NCBI RefSeq assembly: GCF_000211815.1
Contig: NZ_GL890829.1
Span: forward strand, 21,960 to 76,749
Source: Moorena producens 3L
GTDB lineage: Bacteria > Cyanobacteriota > Cyanobacteriia > Cyanobacteriales > Coleofasciculaceae
Length of the DNA: 54,790 nucleotides
Direction: 5' to 3'
In this document: piece after piece, positions 8,575 through 16,691 of the stretch
How positions within the stretch are numbered: position 1 is the first letter of the stretch
Layout: the number at the start of each line of letters is the position of its first letter
Notes under the pieces: model-generated
Told to the model about the DNA's origin: nothing
Database searches by the model: none
The model's input: the letters and a program-made list of their open reading frames with translations, nothing else
Made by a program: the position numbers and the translations under genes

Positions 8575-10218
8575 ATGACGAACACAGCAGTAACCCTAAG
8601 GACCAACAAACTATCTTACCAGAAAGAGGCATTGGCTGTAGCCTCTCTAGCAGAGCAGTTGAATCGCCAGATGATTGTGATTCTGGACTTCGGCTCTCAA
8701 TACTCGGAACTGATTGCTCGTCGCATTCGCGAGACTAACGTTTACTCCGAGGTGCTATCCTATCAGACCACAGCTCAACAGCTACAGCAGCTTCATCCCC
8801 AGGGCATCATTCTCTCTGGAGGTCCCAATTCCGTCTATGACGATGGAGCCCCCCTATGTGACCCAGAAATTTGGAATCTCGGTATACCCGTGCTAGGGGT
8901 TTGCTATGGGATGCAGTTGATGGTGCAACAACTAGGCGGAACAGTTACCAGAGCCAAGAAAGCTGAGTATGGTAAAGCCGCCTTACTCATTGATCACCCC
9001 ACTGAGTTACTGAGCAATGTGCGAGACCACTCAACCATGTGGATGAGCCACGGAGATTCCTGTGTGACTTTGCCAGATGGCTTTGAAGTCCTTGCCCATA
9101 CTCAGAATACCCCTTGTGCGACCATCGCTAACTATCATAAAAAACTTTATGGCGTGCAATTCCATCCAGAGGTTGTGCATTCAACCGATGGTCTTGCCCT
9201 AATCCGTAACTTTGTTTACAACATCTGCGAGTGTGAACCCACTTGGACCACTGCTGCTTTTATTGAGGAAGCGATTCGAGAAGTGCGTGCCAAGGTTGGG
9301 GAAAAACGGGTTCTGTTGGCTTTGTCTGGTGGAGTAGATTCCTCTACCCTTGCCTTCTTACTCCATCGCGCAATTGGGGATAAACTAACTTGTATGTTTA
9401 TTGACCAAGGCTTCATGCGCAAAGGCGAGCCAGAGCAGTTAGTGAAGCTATTTCAGGAAGAATTTTGTATTCGAGTAGAGTATGTGAACGCTCGCGATCG
9501 CTTTTTGGCTCGCCTTGCTGGTGTCACTGACCCAGAAGAAAAGCGTCGCCACATCGGTCACGAATTCATTCGCGTCTTTGAAGAAGAATCCCAACGTCTT
9601 GGTCCATTTGATTATTTAGCTCAGGGTACCCTCTATCCGGATGTAATTGAATCAGCCCATACCAACGTTGATCCCAAAACCGGTGAGCGGGTAGCTGTGA
9701 AAATCAAGAGCCATCACAATGTCGGAGGCTTACCCAAAAACCTACGCTTCAAGCTGGTAGAACCATTACGCAAGCTATTTAAAGACGAAGTGCGCCAACT
9801 TGGTCGTGACCTCCACTTGCCAGAATCGATTGTGCGCCGACATCCCTTCCCCGGACCAGGATTGGCGATTCGCATCATTGGTGAAGTGACCCCAGAACGG
9901 TTGAATATTCTGCGGGATGCTGATTTCATCGTTCGAGATGAAATTCACCGACAGGGGATGTATAACGACTTTTGGCAAGCCTTTGCCGTGTTGCTCCCAA
10001 TACGCAGTGTGGGAGTAATGGGGGACAAGCGCACTTACGCTCATCCGATTGTATTGCGCTTTGTTTCGAGTGAAGATGGTATGACCGCTGACTGGTCACG
10101 AGTACCTTATGACTTACTTGAAACTATTTCCAACCGAATTGTTAATGAAGTCAAGGGAGTTAATCGGGTAGTATATGATATTACCTCCAAACCTCCTGGA
10201 ACCATAGAGTGGGAATAG
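8575..10218 (+). CDS. guaA: GMP synthase (glutamine-hydrolysing)
   Basis: Converts XMP, ATP and glutamine to GMP in purine synthesis. N-terminal class I amidotransferase domain with the nucleophile in GVCYGMQ and the His-Glu pair in FHPEVVHS. ATP-pyrophosphatase domain with the P-loop SGGVDSS, then the C-terminal dimerisation domain ending GTIEWE. The frame is open from 8518, but the in-frame ATG at 8575 (MTNTAVTLR) gives the length and N-terminus usual in cyanobacteria, where ~35-45 poorly conserved residues precede NRQMIVILDFGSQYSELIARR. The longer start adds 19 atypical residues. Confidence 0.96.
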   Translation: MTNTAVTLRTNKLSYQKEALAVASLAEQLNRQMIVILDFGSQYSELIARRIRETNVYSEVLSYQTTAQQLQQLHPQGIILSGGPNSVYDDGAPLCDPEIWNLGIPVLGVCYGMQLMVQQLGGTVTRAKKAEYGKAALLIDHPTELLSNVRDHSTMWMSHGDSCVTLPDGFEVLAHTQNTPCATIANYHKKLYGVQFHPEVVHSTDGLALIRNFVYNICECEPTWTTAAFIEEAIREVRAKVGEKRVLLALSGGVDSSTLAFLLHRAIGDKLTCMFIDQGFMRKGEPEQLVKLFQEEFCIRVEYVNARDRFLARLAGVTDPEEKRRHIGHEFIRVFEEESQRLGPFDYLAQGTLYPDVIESAHTNVDPKTGERVAVKIKSHHNVGGLPKNLRFKLVEPLRKLFKDEVRQLGRDLHLPESIVRRHPFPGPGLAIRIIGEVTPERLNILRDADFIVRDEIHRQGMYNDFWQAFAVLLPIRSVGVMGDKRTYAHPIVLRFVSSEDGMTADWSRVPYDLLETISNRIVNEVKGVNRVVYDITSKPPGTIEWE

Positions 10219-10448
10219 TTTCTTCAAAGCGTGATTAGTGATTAGTGATTAGTGATTAGTGATTAGCCATTGTTCATTGGTCAGATGACGTAAGCGCTGA
10301 GCCAAAGGCTCACGCTACGCGAACAGGTTATTTTATTCAAAAACATCGATTGCGCTACGCGCACGCTGCGCGAACAGTAGCGTTGCCACAGGCCAATGGC
10401 TCATAGCTGATAGCTGATAGCTGAATGCTTACCAGATGAGTGACAGCT

Positions 10449-10478
10449 CCCACACTGACTCTTTGAGTTCAGTGTGGG
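10449..10478. terminator. Strong hairpin downstream of guaA
   Basis: CCCACACTGA and TCAGTGTGGG form a perfect 10-bp stem around a 10-base loop that can pair further (CT/AG). There is no T-run, so factor-independent termination is uncertain. It may be just another palindromic repeat. Confidence 0.4.
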
Positions 10479-10540
10479 CAACAAGCGCCAATCCAGCTAT
10501 TGCGCGCGGAGGCGCTGGGCTTTAAGAACGGACTGCCCTC

Positions 10541-10636
10541 TCTTGATGCAAAGCGCGAGTGGGGGAAACCACGGCAGTCGCTCATGGGGGGGACCCCCAA
10601 GACCGCGCTGCCTCCCCAAGACCGCGCTGCATCGCT
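10541..10636. repeat. GC-rich palindromic element, copy A
   Basis: Starts tcttgatgcaaagcgcgag and ends accgcgctgcatcgct. The interior has the 'cagtcgctcatggggg' and 'cccccaagaccgcgctgcc' modules that pair with one another. Other copies: 11931-12025, 18813-18863, 19483-19578, 21826-21964, 26579-26675, 41991-42045, 42084-42136. Confidence 0.85.
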
Positions 10637-10795
10637 GCCGCTCTGTTTTCTTGGTCTTTTGTTTAATAATGTTTGACCAACTTTCCAGCATTTATGGCCT
10701 TTGGCCACGCTACGCGAACGGCTTTGAAAGTCAGTATTTCCAGTATAACACATCGATTGGTCTAAAGTGAAAGACTCTGTGCAAAATTCATCCCT

Positions 10796-10898
10796 GGAGA
10801 CGAAACCTTAGATAGGGTCGCTTTATTACAAAAGATTTAACCCTTTTACCCATAACCGACTAACCATAAAAGCGACCCGATCTTACGGTAACTTTAAA
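10796..10898. repeat. Covarying-stem hairpin element, copy 1
   Basis: Flanks GGAGACGAAACCTTA and TTACGGTAACTTT surround a stem (GATAGGGTCGCTTT / AAAGCGACCCGATC) and a loop containing 'acaaaagatttaaccctttt'. Three other copies keep the flanks and loop while the stem sequence changes on both arms together (22232-22337, 22609-22714, 37757-37905). Confidence 0.85.
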
Positions 10899-10944
10899 CA
10901 CTCATGCTGCGCATGTTCGTTGTGGGGCTTCTTTTGCCGGAAGC

Positions 10945-11037
10945 TATAGTGATTTCAATTTATATTGAGAAAACTATTTATTGCTATAAAAGGGTTTCAT
11001 ACGAAAAAGTGTTCCATTGTTATTTGAAATGACTATA
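10945..11037. mobile_element. TATAG-ended MITE, 93 bp
   Basis: Left end TATAGTGATTTCAA and right end reading TATAGTCATTTCAA on the other strand. No coding capacity. It resembles three other elements ending TATAGC (15960-16258, 18402-18649, 38126-38232). The TA-type ends suggest an IS630/Tc1-like mobiliser, which is an inference. Confidence 0.55.
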
Positions 11038-11055
11038 ATCACTAAACAACATAAA

Positions 11056-11088
11056 ACCGAAGTTTCCAGTTTAGTGGAACTTCGGTTG
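11056..11088 (-). terminator. Terminator-like hairpin after the choice-of-anchor protein gene
   Basis: AACCGAAGTT and AACTTCGGTT flank a 13-base loop; read on the minus strand the stem is followed by TTTTATG. It lies just past the stop at 11094 and probably ends that transcript. Confidence 0.6.
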
Positions 11089-11093
11089 ATACA

Positions 11094-11612
11094 CTATGGC
11101 AAAAGCAATAATAAATAATTTTCAACTCTTCCTAGCCCAGACATAAACGTATTACTTGTGCTATCCGAAGCGGTACGCTCAGGCAATGTGACTCCAGAAG
11201 ATCCTGCGAAATCAAGTACACCGTCATAGCTAGAGAGACCAACCTGTTCTAAAACTAGGGGCTTCACCTCAACTAGGGTAATATCAGGTTCACTCAAGAT
11301 TAAGGCAATTTTAGATGCCAGATCCAAGGTTACTGTACTTGGAGCGCCTTCCTGACTTTCCGCACGGGCATTTCCCTGGACAAATCCGATCAGGTCAATC
11401 GTGACACTTTCGAGAGTCCCCAAAGCCTCATCGAATTTGGGGAGAATGAAAAATTTATCAACAGTTGTCGGTCGCCATTCAATGGTCTGAGTATGGGTGA
11501 TACTAGCTGCATTAGCTGCACCAGTAGTCGCCAGCATACCAGCCAAAGTAGTCGCAGTAGTTGCTAGAAATACTTTCAGACGGGAATAGGTTTTTGCTGT
11601 GGATTGAGTCAT
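11094..11612 (-). CDS. Exported choice-of-anchor E-type protein, C-terminus atypical
   Basis: 172 residues with an N-terminal signal peptide (basic start, then LATTATTLAGMLATTGAANAASI). The following ITHTQTIEWRPTTVDKFFILPKFDEALGTLESVTIDLIGF resembles the 'choice-of-anchor E' repeat-free domain of cyanobacterial exported proteins, which normally runs on to a PEP-CTERM sorting tail. Here the protein ends abruptly in ENYLLLLLP with no PEP-CTERM or LPXTG tail, so the 3' part is probably lost or frameshifted. Function of the family is unknown; surface or extracellular location is inferred from the signal peptide. Confidence 0.6.
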   Translation of the reverse strand: MTQSTAKTYSRLKVFLATTATTLAGMLATTGAANAASITHTQTIEWRPTTVDKFFILPKFDEALGTLESVTIDLIGFVQGNARAESQEGAPSTVTLDLASKIALILSEPDITLVEVKPLVLEQVGLSSYDGVLDFAGSSGVTLPERTASDSTSNTFMSGLGRVENYLLLLLP

Positions 11613-11727
11613 GGTACTAACGAGTGATTAAGGTCTTCTGGTCATATCTCTGTAAAAGTCACTCCAACTTCGGATTTAGCTGGAGACAGGACTTACGCAA
11701 AGACACCAGATATGGAGTAGATTCTGA

Positions 11728-12827
11728 TCAGACTAAATTCATAACTAAAGAAGGTTTTTTAAGTTCTTTAGTTAAATATGAATATAAACTTTGGGGCTTA
11801 ATTTTATAAACTGTACATTTAGTCAAGTAAGCTAGTCTTTTCAGAAAATTCCACACCAAAATAGCACAAGCAATATGGTTTCTTTGGATTCGAGATTTAC
11901 GACACTGACAAGATTGTCTGCCAGTCAATGTCTTGATGCAGTCGCTCATGGGGGAAACCACGGCAGTCGCTCATGGGGGGAACCCCCAAGACCGCGCTGC
12001 CTCCCCAAGACCGCGCTGCATCGCTTGTTTAAGTTCCCGGTGAAACTCCTCTATTTTCCAACGGTAAGAACAAGTGGATTTTACCTGTTCAATATCTGAG
12101 GCAGTTAGTTCATTTGTGGCAATGTATTCCGTTCTATTGGTAGAAATAGTAACCCGAAACAACTTCACCTTTTTCTGGTCAGGAAACTTTTTTAGTTTAA
12201 TCAATTTCCCTGGTTTGACATCTAACTCACGACCCTCCAATGAGTCAATTCTTTGGGATTTTTCCTTACCTCCTGTTTCATCCACCAATCGATTCTTTTT
12301 TAAGGGACAGTAGTAGATTTTTTCCCAGTTATCAATTAAGGCCATTAGTCTTTGAGTGGCATACCAACTATCCATTAATACTCTTTTAAAGGGGAGTTTC
12401 TTATGAAACAATTTATGAGTATGTCTTCTACATGGTCTAGTTTGGTTTTTCCATCCTGTTCTGGAGCATATATCCGGTAATCTATCACCCAAAACTTACC
12501 GGTTTTACTATTAACGTATATACAATTTACTACTCCTATTCCTCGAACCACACTATGAGTATTTCCACTGTATTGTTTTCGCACCAATTCTATTTTATGG
12601 GAATGGTTTTTATCCAAAACTGTATCGTCAAATACTAGATAGCCATTTTCATCTACTTCAATATATTCTTTGACATTTAACCACAACGTCTTAGGATTAA
12701 TTTTTTCGTTTTTTAAATATCGGTTAATTTGATCATGACTTATTTTTGGTAGATGCTCTGCCAAATTAGTTATGGTGTAATTGTTTTGGCTACTCAACAA
12801 ATATTGACAGTAATCTAGCTTGTCCAA
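11728..12827 (-). pseudogene. IS4-like transposase, frameshifted and interrupted by a repeat
   Basis: Three pieces in order on the minus strand. First, 12827 to about 12410 (MDKLDYCQYLLSS...LVFDDTVLDK...DGKTKLDHVEDIL). Second, shifted in frame, about 12430 to 12026 (KLPFKRVLMDSWYATQRLMALIDNWEKIYYCPLKKNRLVDETGG...YRWKIEEFHRELKQ). Third, 11930 to 11728 (LTGRQSCQCRKSRIQRNHIACAILVW...). The DDE elements are recognisable (FDDTVLDK, LMDSWYAT, YRWKIEEFHRELKQ). Between ELKQ and LTGRQ sits the 95-bp GC-rich element 11931-12025. Removing it restores an uninterrupted join. Confidence 0.88.
11931..12025. repeat. GC-rich palindromic element, copy B, inside an IS4-like transposase
   Basis: Starts tcttgatgcagtcgctcatg and ends gcgctgcatcgct. 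It separates two halves of a conserved transposase motif, so it was certainly acquired as an insertion. No target duplication is evident. Confidence 0.9.
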
Positions 12828-12969
12828 TCTTTATTCCCATTATTTTTTTAGTTGGTTTCTCCCTTGATCTTATCATTTACTTTATCTGTTTTTCCCCTTT
12901 AGGGATTAATTTGGTTTTTCCTCGAATTGACACGCTATATATAGCGTAATTGCGTAAGTCCTGTGGAGA

Positions 12970-13456
12970 GCTAATTTGTCTCTCTTTGAACTAAGCAAAT
13001 CTAGCGATGGCATAAATTGCCTGATTTCCGACAAAAAGCTGAAAATTTATTTAGGAATTACCGGAGTTGTACGGGTTTGTAATTATAGATGGTGTTAAGC
13101 GGTTAAGTAGTAGGATTAAATTCAATTTAACTGTTAATAAAATGTAACTTAATACAAGGCAAAAATAAACATAAAGGGATTCAATGCCTTGACAATTATT
13201 GACAACGTTAACTTTATTTATTTCCAGGTACTTACCACTGCGACTCTGTTGAGCTTGCCAAACCAGCTCAAAAAAGTTCTACAAGCTGACCATAATAGTG
13301 ATGCAATTGGACGAGTAAACCGTAGCTTTATGGGATAGCCATAGGGTTAGTCATGGTGGATAAATCAGTCAATTACATTTTTTTTATCTAAAATCATCAT
13401 CAAAAAATAGGCAATTTCTCAATAATCGCTGGTTGATAAATTGGATCAGCAAATTA
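12970..13456. other. AT-rich spacer without recognised features
   Basis: About 490 bases between the IS4-like element and the IS66-like remnant. No open frame of note, no clear repeat or hairpin. Confidence 0.5.
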
Positions 13457-14634
13457 TCAGGCAGGGCTACCCACCAGTCCACGCTCTATAGCCTTTTGTC
13501 GAATCAAATCTGGTAAGGGGGGGATTTTGTCATCCCCTCGCAAGCGGGACAGTAAATACGCCCAAAAACAAATCCCTAATTTGCGACAGGTCTTTTTCAG
13601 ACCAATCATGGTATCTCTGGCTTGAAGTCCGGCCTCAGAGCGAGTGCCACCACTGATTTTTCGACGGGTCACAAATTCTCGGATGTCAGAAAAGGCGGCA
13701 TTATTGTGCAGAGGAATATTGGGAAAGTCGAGCACCCGGAGCAATTGCTCCTTGTTTTGTCTAAATTGGTTCAATGCGTTGCTCAGAGTGGGGTGGTGCA
13801 GATAACACCGACCAAAGATTTCATCAAAGCGAACAGATAGGTACTCCTTTTGCTCGGCACTCGGGTGATCTTGATAGGCAAATAAGCTGTTGGTAGTACT
13901 CCCATAGAAGGGTTTGGACTTCCTCAATGTTCTCTCGAAACTCAGCGGTACTCCCCTCTAATTTGCGGATGATTCGTTCAGCATGAACCCAACACAACCC
14001 ATGAATGAGAATATTGAACTGTCTGGCTCCATCCTGCATGAATCAACAATTTTCGGTTAATGCCACTCTCGATTAATCCACCCAGCAGAGCGGCTTCGGT
14101 GACCCTCTGTGCCACTTTGGTCTGCACAATGCCAATCGACTCTAAATAGTCCTGCCATTGCTCAGGGCTATTCCCTAGCACCGTTGAACCAAAGCTCAAT
14201 CGGTTCATATGCTTGTCGGCTAACTGATAGGAAGCTAAATATTGGTGGGCATCCTGATTGAGTACATAAATCGGGGCATTGCCTTGTAATACTGATAAGA
14301 AGTTGCGTCGAGTCTTGCGGGGGGTGCTCGCAAAGAAAGTAAACCATTCATTACCAATCACCGTGCAATACCCATTTTTCCCACTGTGTCGTGCTCCGGT
14401 ATCATCCGTGTGAACATACTCTGAGCATTTTAATCCTGCCCCTAAAACCGATGCCTGAGAGAGTGTGAAACACATCTATCTTTGCCCTGAGGTATGAATT
14501 GATTTGACCGACCGATATCTCGATACCCCATTCCAGTAGCTGCTCATGAATCTTTGGTTGCGTCACTCGATTGTGATAGTACTGGTGCAAGATATATCCC
14601 ACTAGTTGCGGGCCATAATGTCCAGAATTGCTGA
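13457..14634 (-). pseudogene. IS66-like transposase remnant (multiple frameshifts)
   Basis: On the minus strand the pieces run in order GHYGPQLVGYILHQYYHNRVTQPKIHEQLLEWGIEISVGQI (about 14630-14500), then EYVHTDDTGARHSGKNGYCTVIGNEWFTFFASTPRKTRRNFLSVL (about 14430-14280), then FNILIHGLCWVHAERIIRKL (about 14010) and LDFPNIPLHNNAAFSDIREFVTRRKISGGTRSEAGLQARDT (about 13720-13600). HTDDTGARH and HNNAAFSDIR...KISGGTRSEAG are characteristic of the IS66 DDE domain. At least three frame changes are needed, so it is dead. An IS630-like element lies directly at its 5' side. Confidence 0.8.
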
Positions 14635-14649
14635 TAAGCTGTTGCGCAT

Positions 14650-15689
14650 TTAAACTGTGATAACAGCATTGCCTTTGTTTTTTATTTTTCGTACCCATTT
14701 TATAATTAACCCTCCTTCATTTAAAAGATGATTTAACAAACATTCTAATTCTTCAATTGATTTGAAAACTCGATTGGCAATATATTCTTTTGCTGAATGC
14801 CAAACCAATTCAATTAAGTTATAATCAGGACTATACTCGGGAAGATATTCTAAATAAATATTCGGCATATCTTCTTCTATTTTATGAATATATTCGGCTT
14901 TTTTGTGAAAACTAGCATTGTCTAAAATAATGACGATTTTCGGTCCTTTATTAGCAAAGTCTTCTAGTTGATTACCCGCTTCCATCCATTCATTTTCTAG
15001 CTCTTTATAAAAGGTTTTTAAAACTTCATAAAAAGTTTGACTATTGCTTTTTTTGAGGAAATCTACAAATCTTTTTTTATCTGAATATCGCAAAGCTCCC
15101 ATCACATTAACTCTCCCTTGCCTTTCGGGCAAAGCCCGACGCTGCGCGAACGGTCTCCTCTAACTTTTTTTCGCTTTCCTCTTTTACACCAGTTTTTTCT
15201 TCTGATGACTCTCAAACTAAATCCGCTTTCATCCCAAAACCATACCTGAAGACGCTCTGGGCTTTCTTTTTCTATTTTTAAATACTCATCTAGTTTCTTT
15301 TTAAATGCTTCCCTTTTTTTAGGGTCTTTTTTAGAATCTAAGCTATACTTTGACCAAAGGTAAACATATTTTTTCTTGACTAGTATCCTACGAACTTGAG
15401 ACCCACTTAACTTGATGCCTGTTGTATCTTCTAAATGAACGGCTAATTTTTGAGCTGTCCATCGACCAAATTCATATCCTAATTCTTCGGGTTCTTTTTC
15501 GACTAATTCTAATAATACTTCTATATATTGTTTTGTTGCTTTTTGGTGATTGCCTTTCATTCTTTTATCTTTAAGACTCTCTAAGTCATCTGGATCTCCG
15601 TGGACACACCAATAACAGACTGTGTTCTTTGAACAACCCAAAACTTCAGCAATTTCTAACTGTGTTTTTCCACTATTCAACAACAGCAA
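14650..15689 (-). pseudogene. IS630-like transposase split by a ~32-bp palindromic repeat
   Basis: The N-terminal part (15689-15160) has a helix-turn-helix (LLLNSGKTQLEIAEVLGCSKNTVCYWC), a winged-helix segment and the first DDE Asp (QVWFWDESGFSL). The C-terminal part (about 15120-14650) has IVIILDNASFHKK and LEYLPEYSPDYNLIELVW, the second Asp and the final Glu. The parts are in different frames and are separated at about 15124-15155 by a palindromic insert (TTCGGGCAAAGCCCGA plus cgctgcgcgaacgg). Without the insert ...KKVRGDR would run into QGRVNVMGALRY. A -1 frameshift product cannot be ruled out but is unlikely. Confidence 0.85.
15124..15155. repeat. Short palindromic repeat inside IS630-like transposase
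   Basis: TTCGGGCAAAGCCCGA followed by CGCTGCGCGAACGG. It is the same module as 'cctttcggccacgctacgcgaac' at 16290, 38332 and (variant) 10698. Its presence within a transposase shows that this module moves or is copied. Confidence 0.75.
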
Positions 15690-15959
15690 AATTAAAATAC
15701 GTTCTCTAATATTTCCATTTTCTTCTATTTTTAAGGCTTTTTGAAGTATTGTTTTTTGCTGTCAGATAATTTTTTGCTGGCATATTTCCTATTATTGGGT
15801 TATTTATTAATTTTTATTATACCAATTTAAATGCCGAACAGCTTAGCATCGGAATTGTTTACAACTTGCATTTGCCTCAATTAACTTTCTTCCCATCCCC
15901 CCATGCCTCCATCAATGTTTACAATTCAGATGTAAACGGAAAAGCTATTACCAGGTTAC

Positions 15960-16258
15960 TATAGCAATCCTAAATCATTTGTAAAATCACTGGACTTTTT
16001 AAAAACTAGCTCCAACTCCTGTTCCTTCGGGTGCATCTCATATTTGTAAAAAATAAGGAAAGTGTGGGAAGTGTGGGGCGGGGGCGCGGGAAGTGTGGGG
16101 CGGGGGCGCGGGAAGTGTGGGGCGGGGGCGCGGAGATTTTATTATAATTTTTGCCTAATTGCATGCATTGAGATGCACCCTGTTCCTTCTGCCTTCTGCC
16201 TTCTGCCTTCTGCCTTAAAGCAGCCCATTTCTTTCACGAATCAGATAGGATTGCTATA
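15960..16258. mobile_element. TATAGC-ended MITE hosting another MITE
   Basis: Left end TATAGCAATCCTA (15960) and right end reading TATAGCAATCCTA on the opposite strand (to 16258), a perfect 13-bp inverted repeat with looser similarity beyond. The middle is taken up by the GGGTGCATCTCA element and by 'ccttctg' tandem units. Without the nested element it would be ~140 bp. Confidence 0.7.
16029..16180. mobile_element. GGGTGCATCTCA MITE with 9-bp target duplication
   Basis: Inverted ends GGGTGCATCTCA (16029-16040) and TGAGATGCACCC (16169-16180). TGTTCCTTC is present immediately outside on both sides (16020-16028 and 16181-16189). The interior contains about three copies of a 22-base G-rich unit (gtgtggggcgggggcgcggga). 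A sister copy is at 17447-17622. Confidence 0.88.
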
Positions 16259-16429
16259 GGTTGCTAGGTTAAAGGTTATCTTCTGAACCTTGGCCTTTCG
16301 GCCACGCTACGCGAACAAGCAAACAAGCTTCAACCTGGAATTTCTACCTGGTGTGTTCATGTTCGAGTATGGGTCAATAGTTAACTGATTATTTTGTATT
16401 TACTTTCTAAACTAATTAATACCATTAAG

Positions 16430-16457
16430 AAATCCCCTGCCTGAAGGCAGGGGATTT
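16430..16457. terminator. Perfect 13-bp stem hairpin
   Basis: AAATCCCCTGCCT and AGGCAGGGGATTT with a two-base loop. It is either a bidirectional terminator or a solo TnpB-element end, since similar 'cccctgcctgaaggcagggg' hairpins are typical of such ends. No tnpB is adjacent. Confidence 0.55.
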
Positions 16458-16691
16458 AACCTAAGTGCTCATATCTATATTGTAGCTAAATAATGGCACA
16501 TCCTCACTAAAATTAATAATTTTAAACTAAATTAATTGCTATAACTAAAATGATTAATTTTTAACAACCCCCATTGGTTTATCAGGAATTTTTTGTGAAA
16601 ATAGGGCAAATAAAAACAGAAAGCTTAAGTTCATAACCTTAACCCTTAATATAATCCTGCCAAAATAGATAATTAATCTAACTTGGTATTA

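Larger units (their letters stand above)
10219..10795. repeat. Repeat-rich region after guaA
   Basis: No gene. It holds four 'gtgattagtgattag' style units just after guaA, the 'cgcacgctgcgcgaacag' dispersed repeat (10348-10430), a perfect 10-bp stem hairpin at 10449-10478, one GC-rich tcttgatgca/tgcatcgct element (10541-10636) and a 'cctttggccacgctacgcgaacggc' module near 10698. Open frames here simply reflect the GC-rich repeat. Confidence 0.7.
11687..12963 (-). mobile_element. IS4-like element with 6-bp target duplication, internally disrupted
   Basis: Perfect 14-bp terminal inverted repeats CAGGACTTACGCAA (11687-11700) and TTGCGTAAGTCCTG (12950-12963). Directly outside both ends is TGGAGA (11681-11686 and 12964-12969), read as the target duplication. 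The interior encodes one transposase on the minus strand, broken by a frameshift and by a GC-rich repeat. Confidence 0.88.
14635..15845 (-). mobile_element. IS630-like element
   Basis: Imperfect 20-bp inverted repeats: TAAGCTGTTGCGCATTTAAA read from 14635 and TAAGCTGTTCGGCATTTAAA read inward from 15845 on the other strand (two adjacent mismatches). The ends begin with TA, in line with the TA targets of IS630/Tc1-type elements. It contains one transposase split by a small repeat. Confidence 0.8.
15846..16691. other. Repeat-rich intergenic region with nested MITEs
   Basis: About 850 bases without genes. It holds a 299-bp TATAGC element (15960-16258) into which a 152-bp GGGTGCATCTCA element is inserted, a 'cctttcggccacgctacgcgaac' module near 16292, a strong hairpin at 16430-16457 and AT-rich sequence to 16690. 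Open frames across the G-rich tandem units are not genes. Confidence 0.7.

Noticed and set aside
10469..10770. Three overlapping open frames of 64-98 codons
   Set aside because: They are translations of the GC-rich element (GEAARSWGG...) and its complement, seen again at every other copy.
16062..16259. 65-codon frame across a G-rich segment (WGGGAGSVGRGRG)
   Set aside because: It is a translation of tandem G-rich MITE units; the element has target duplications and no coding function.
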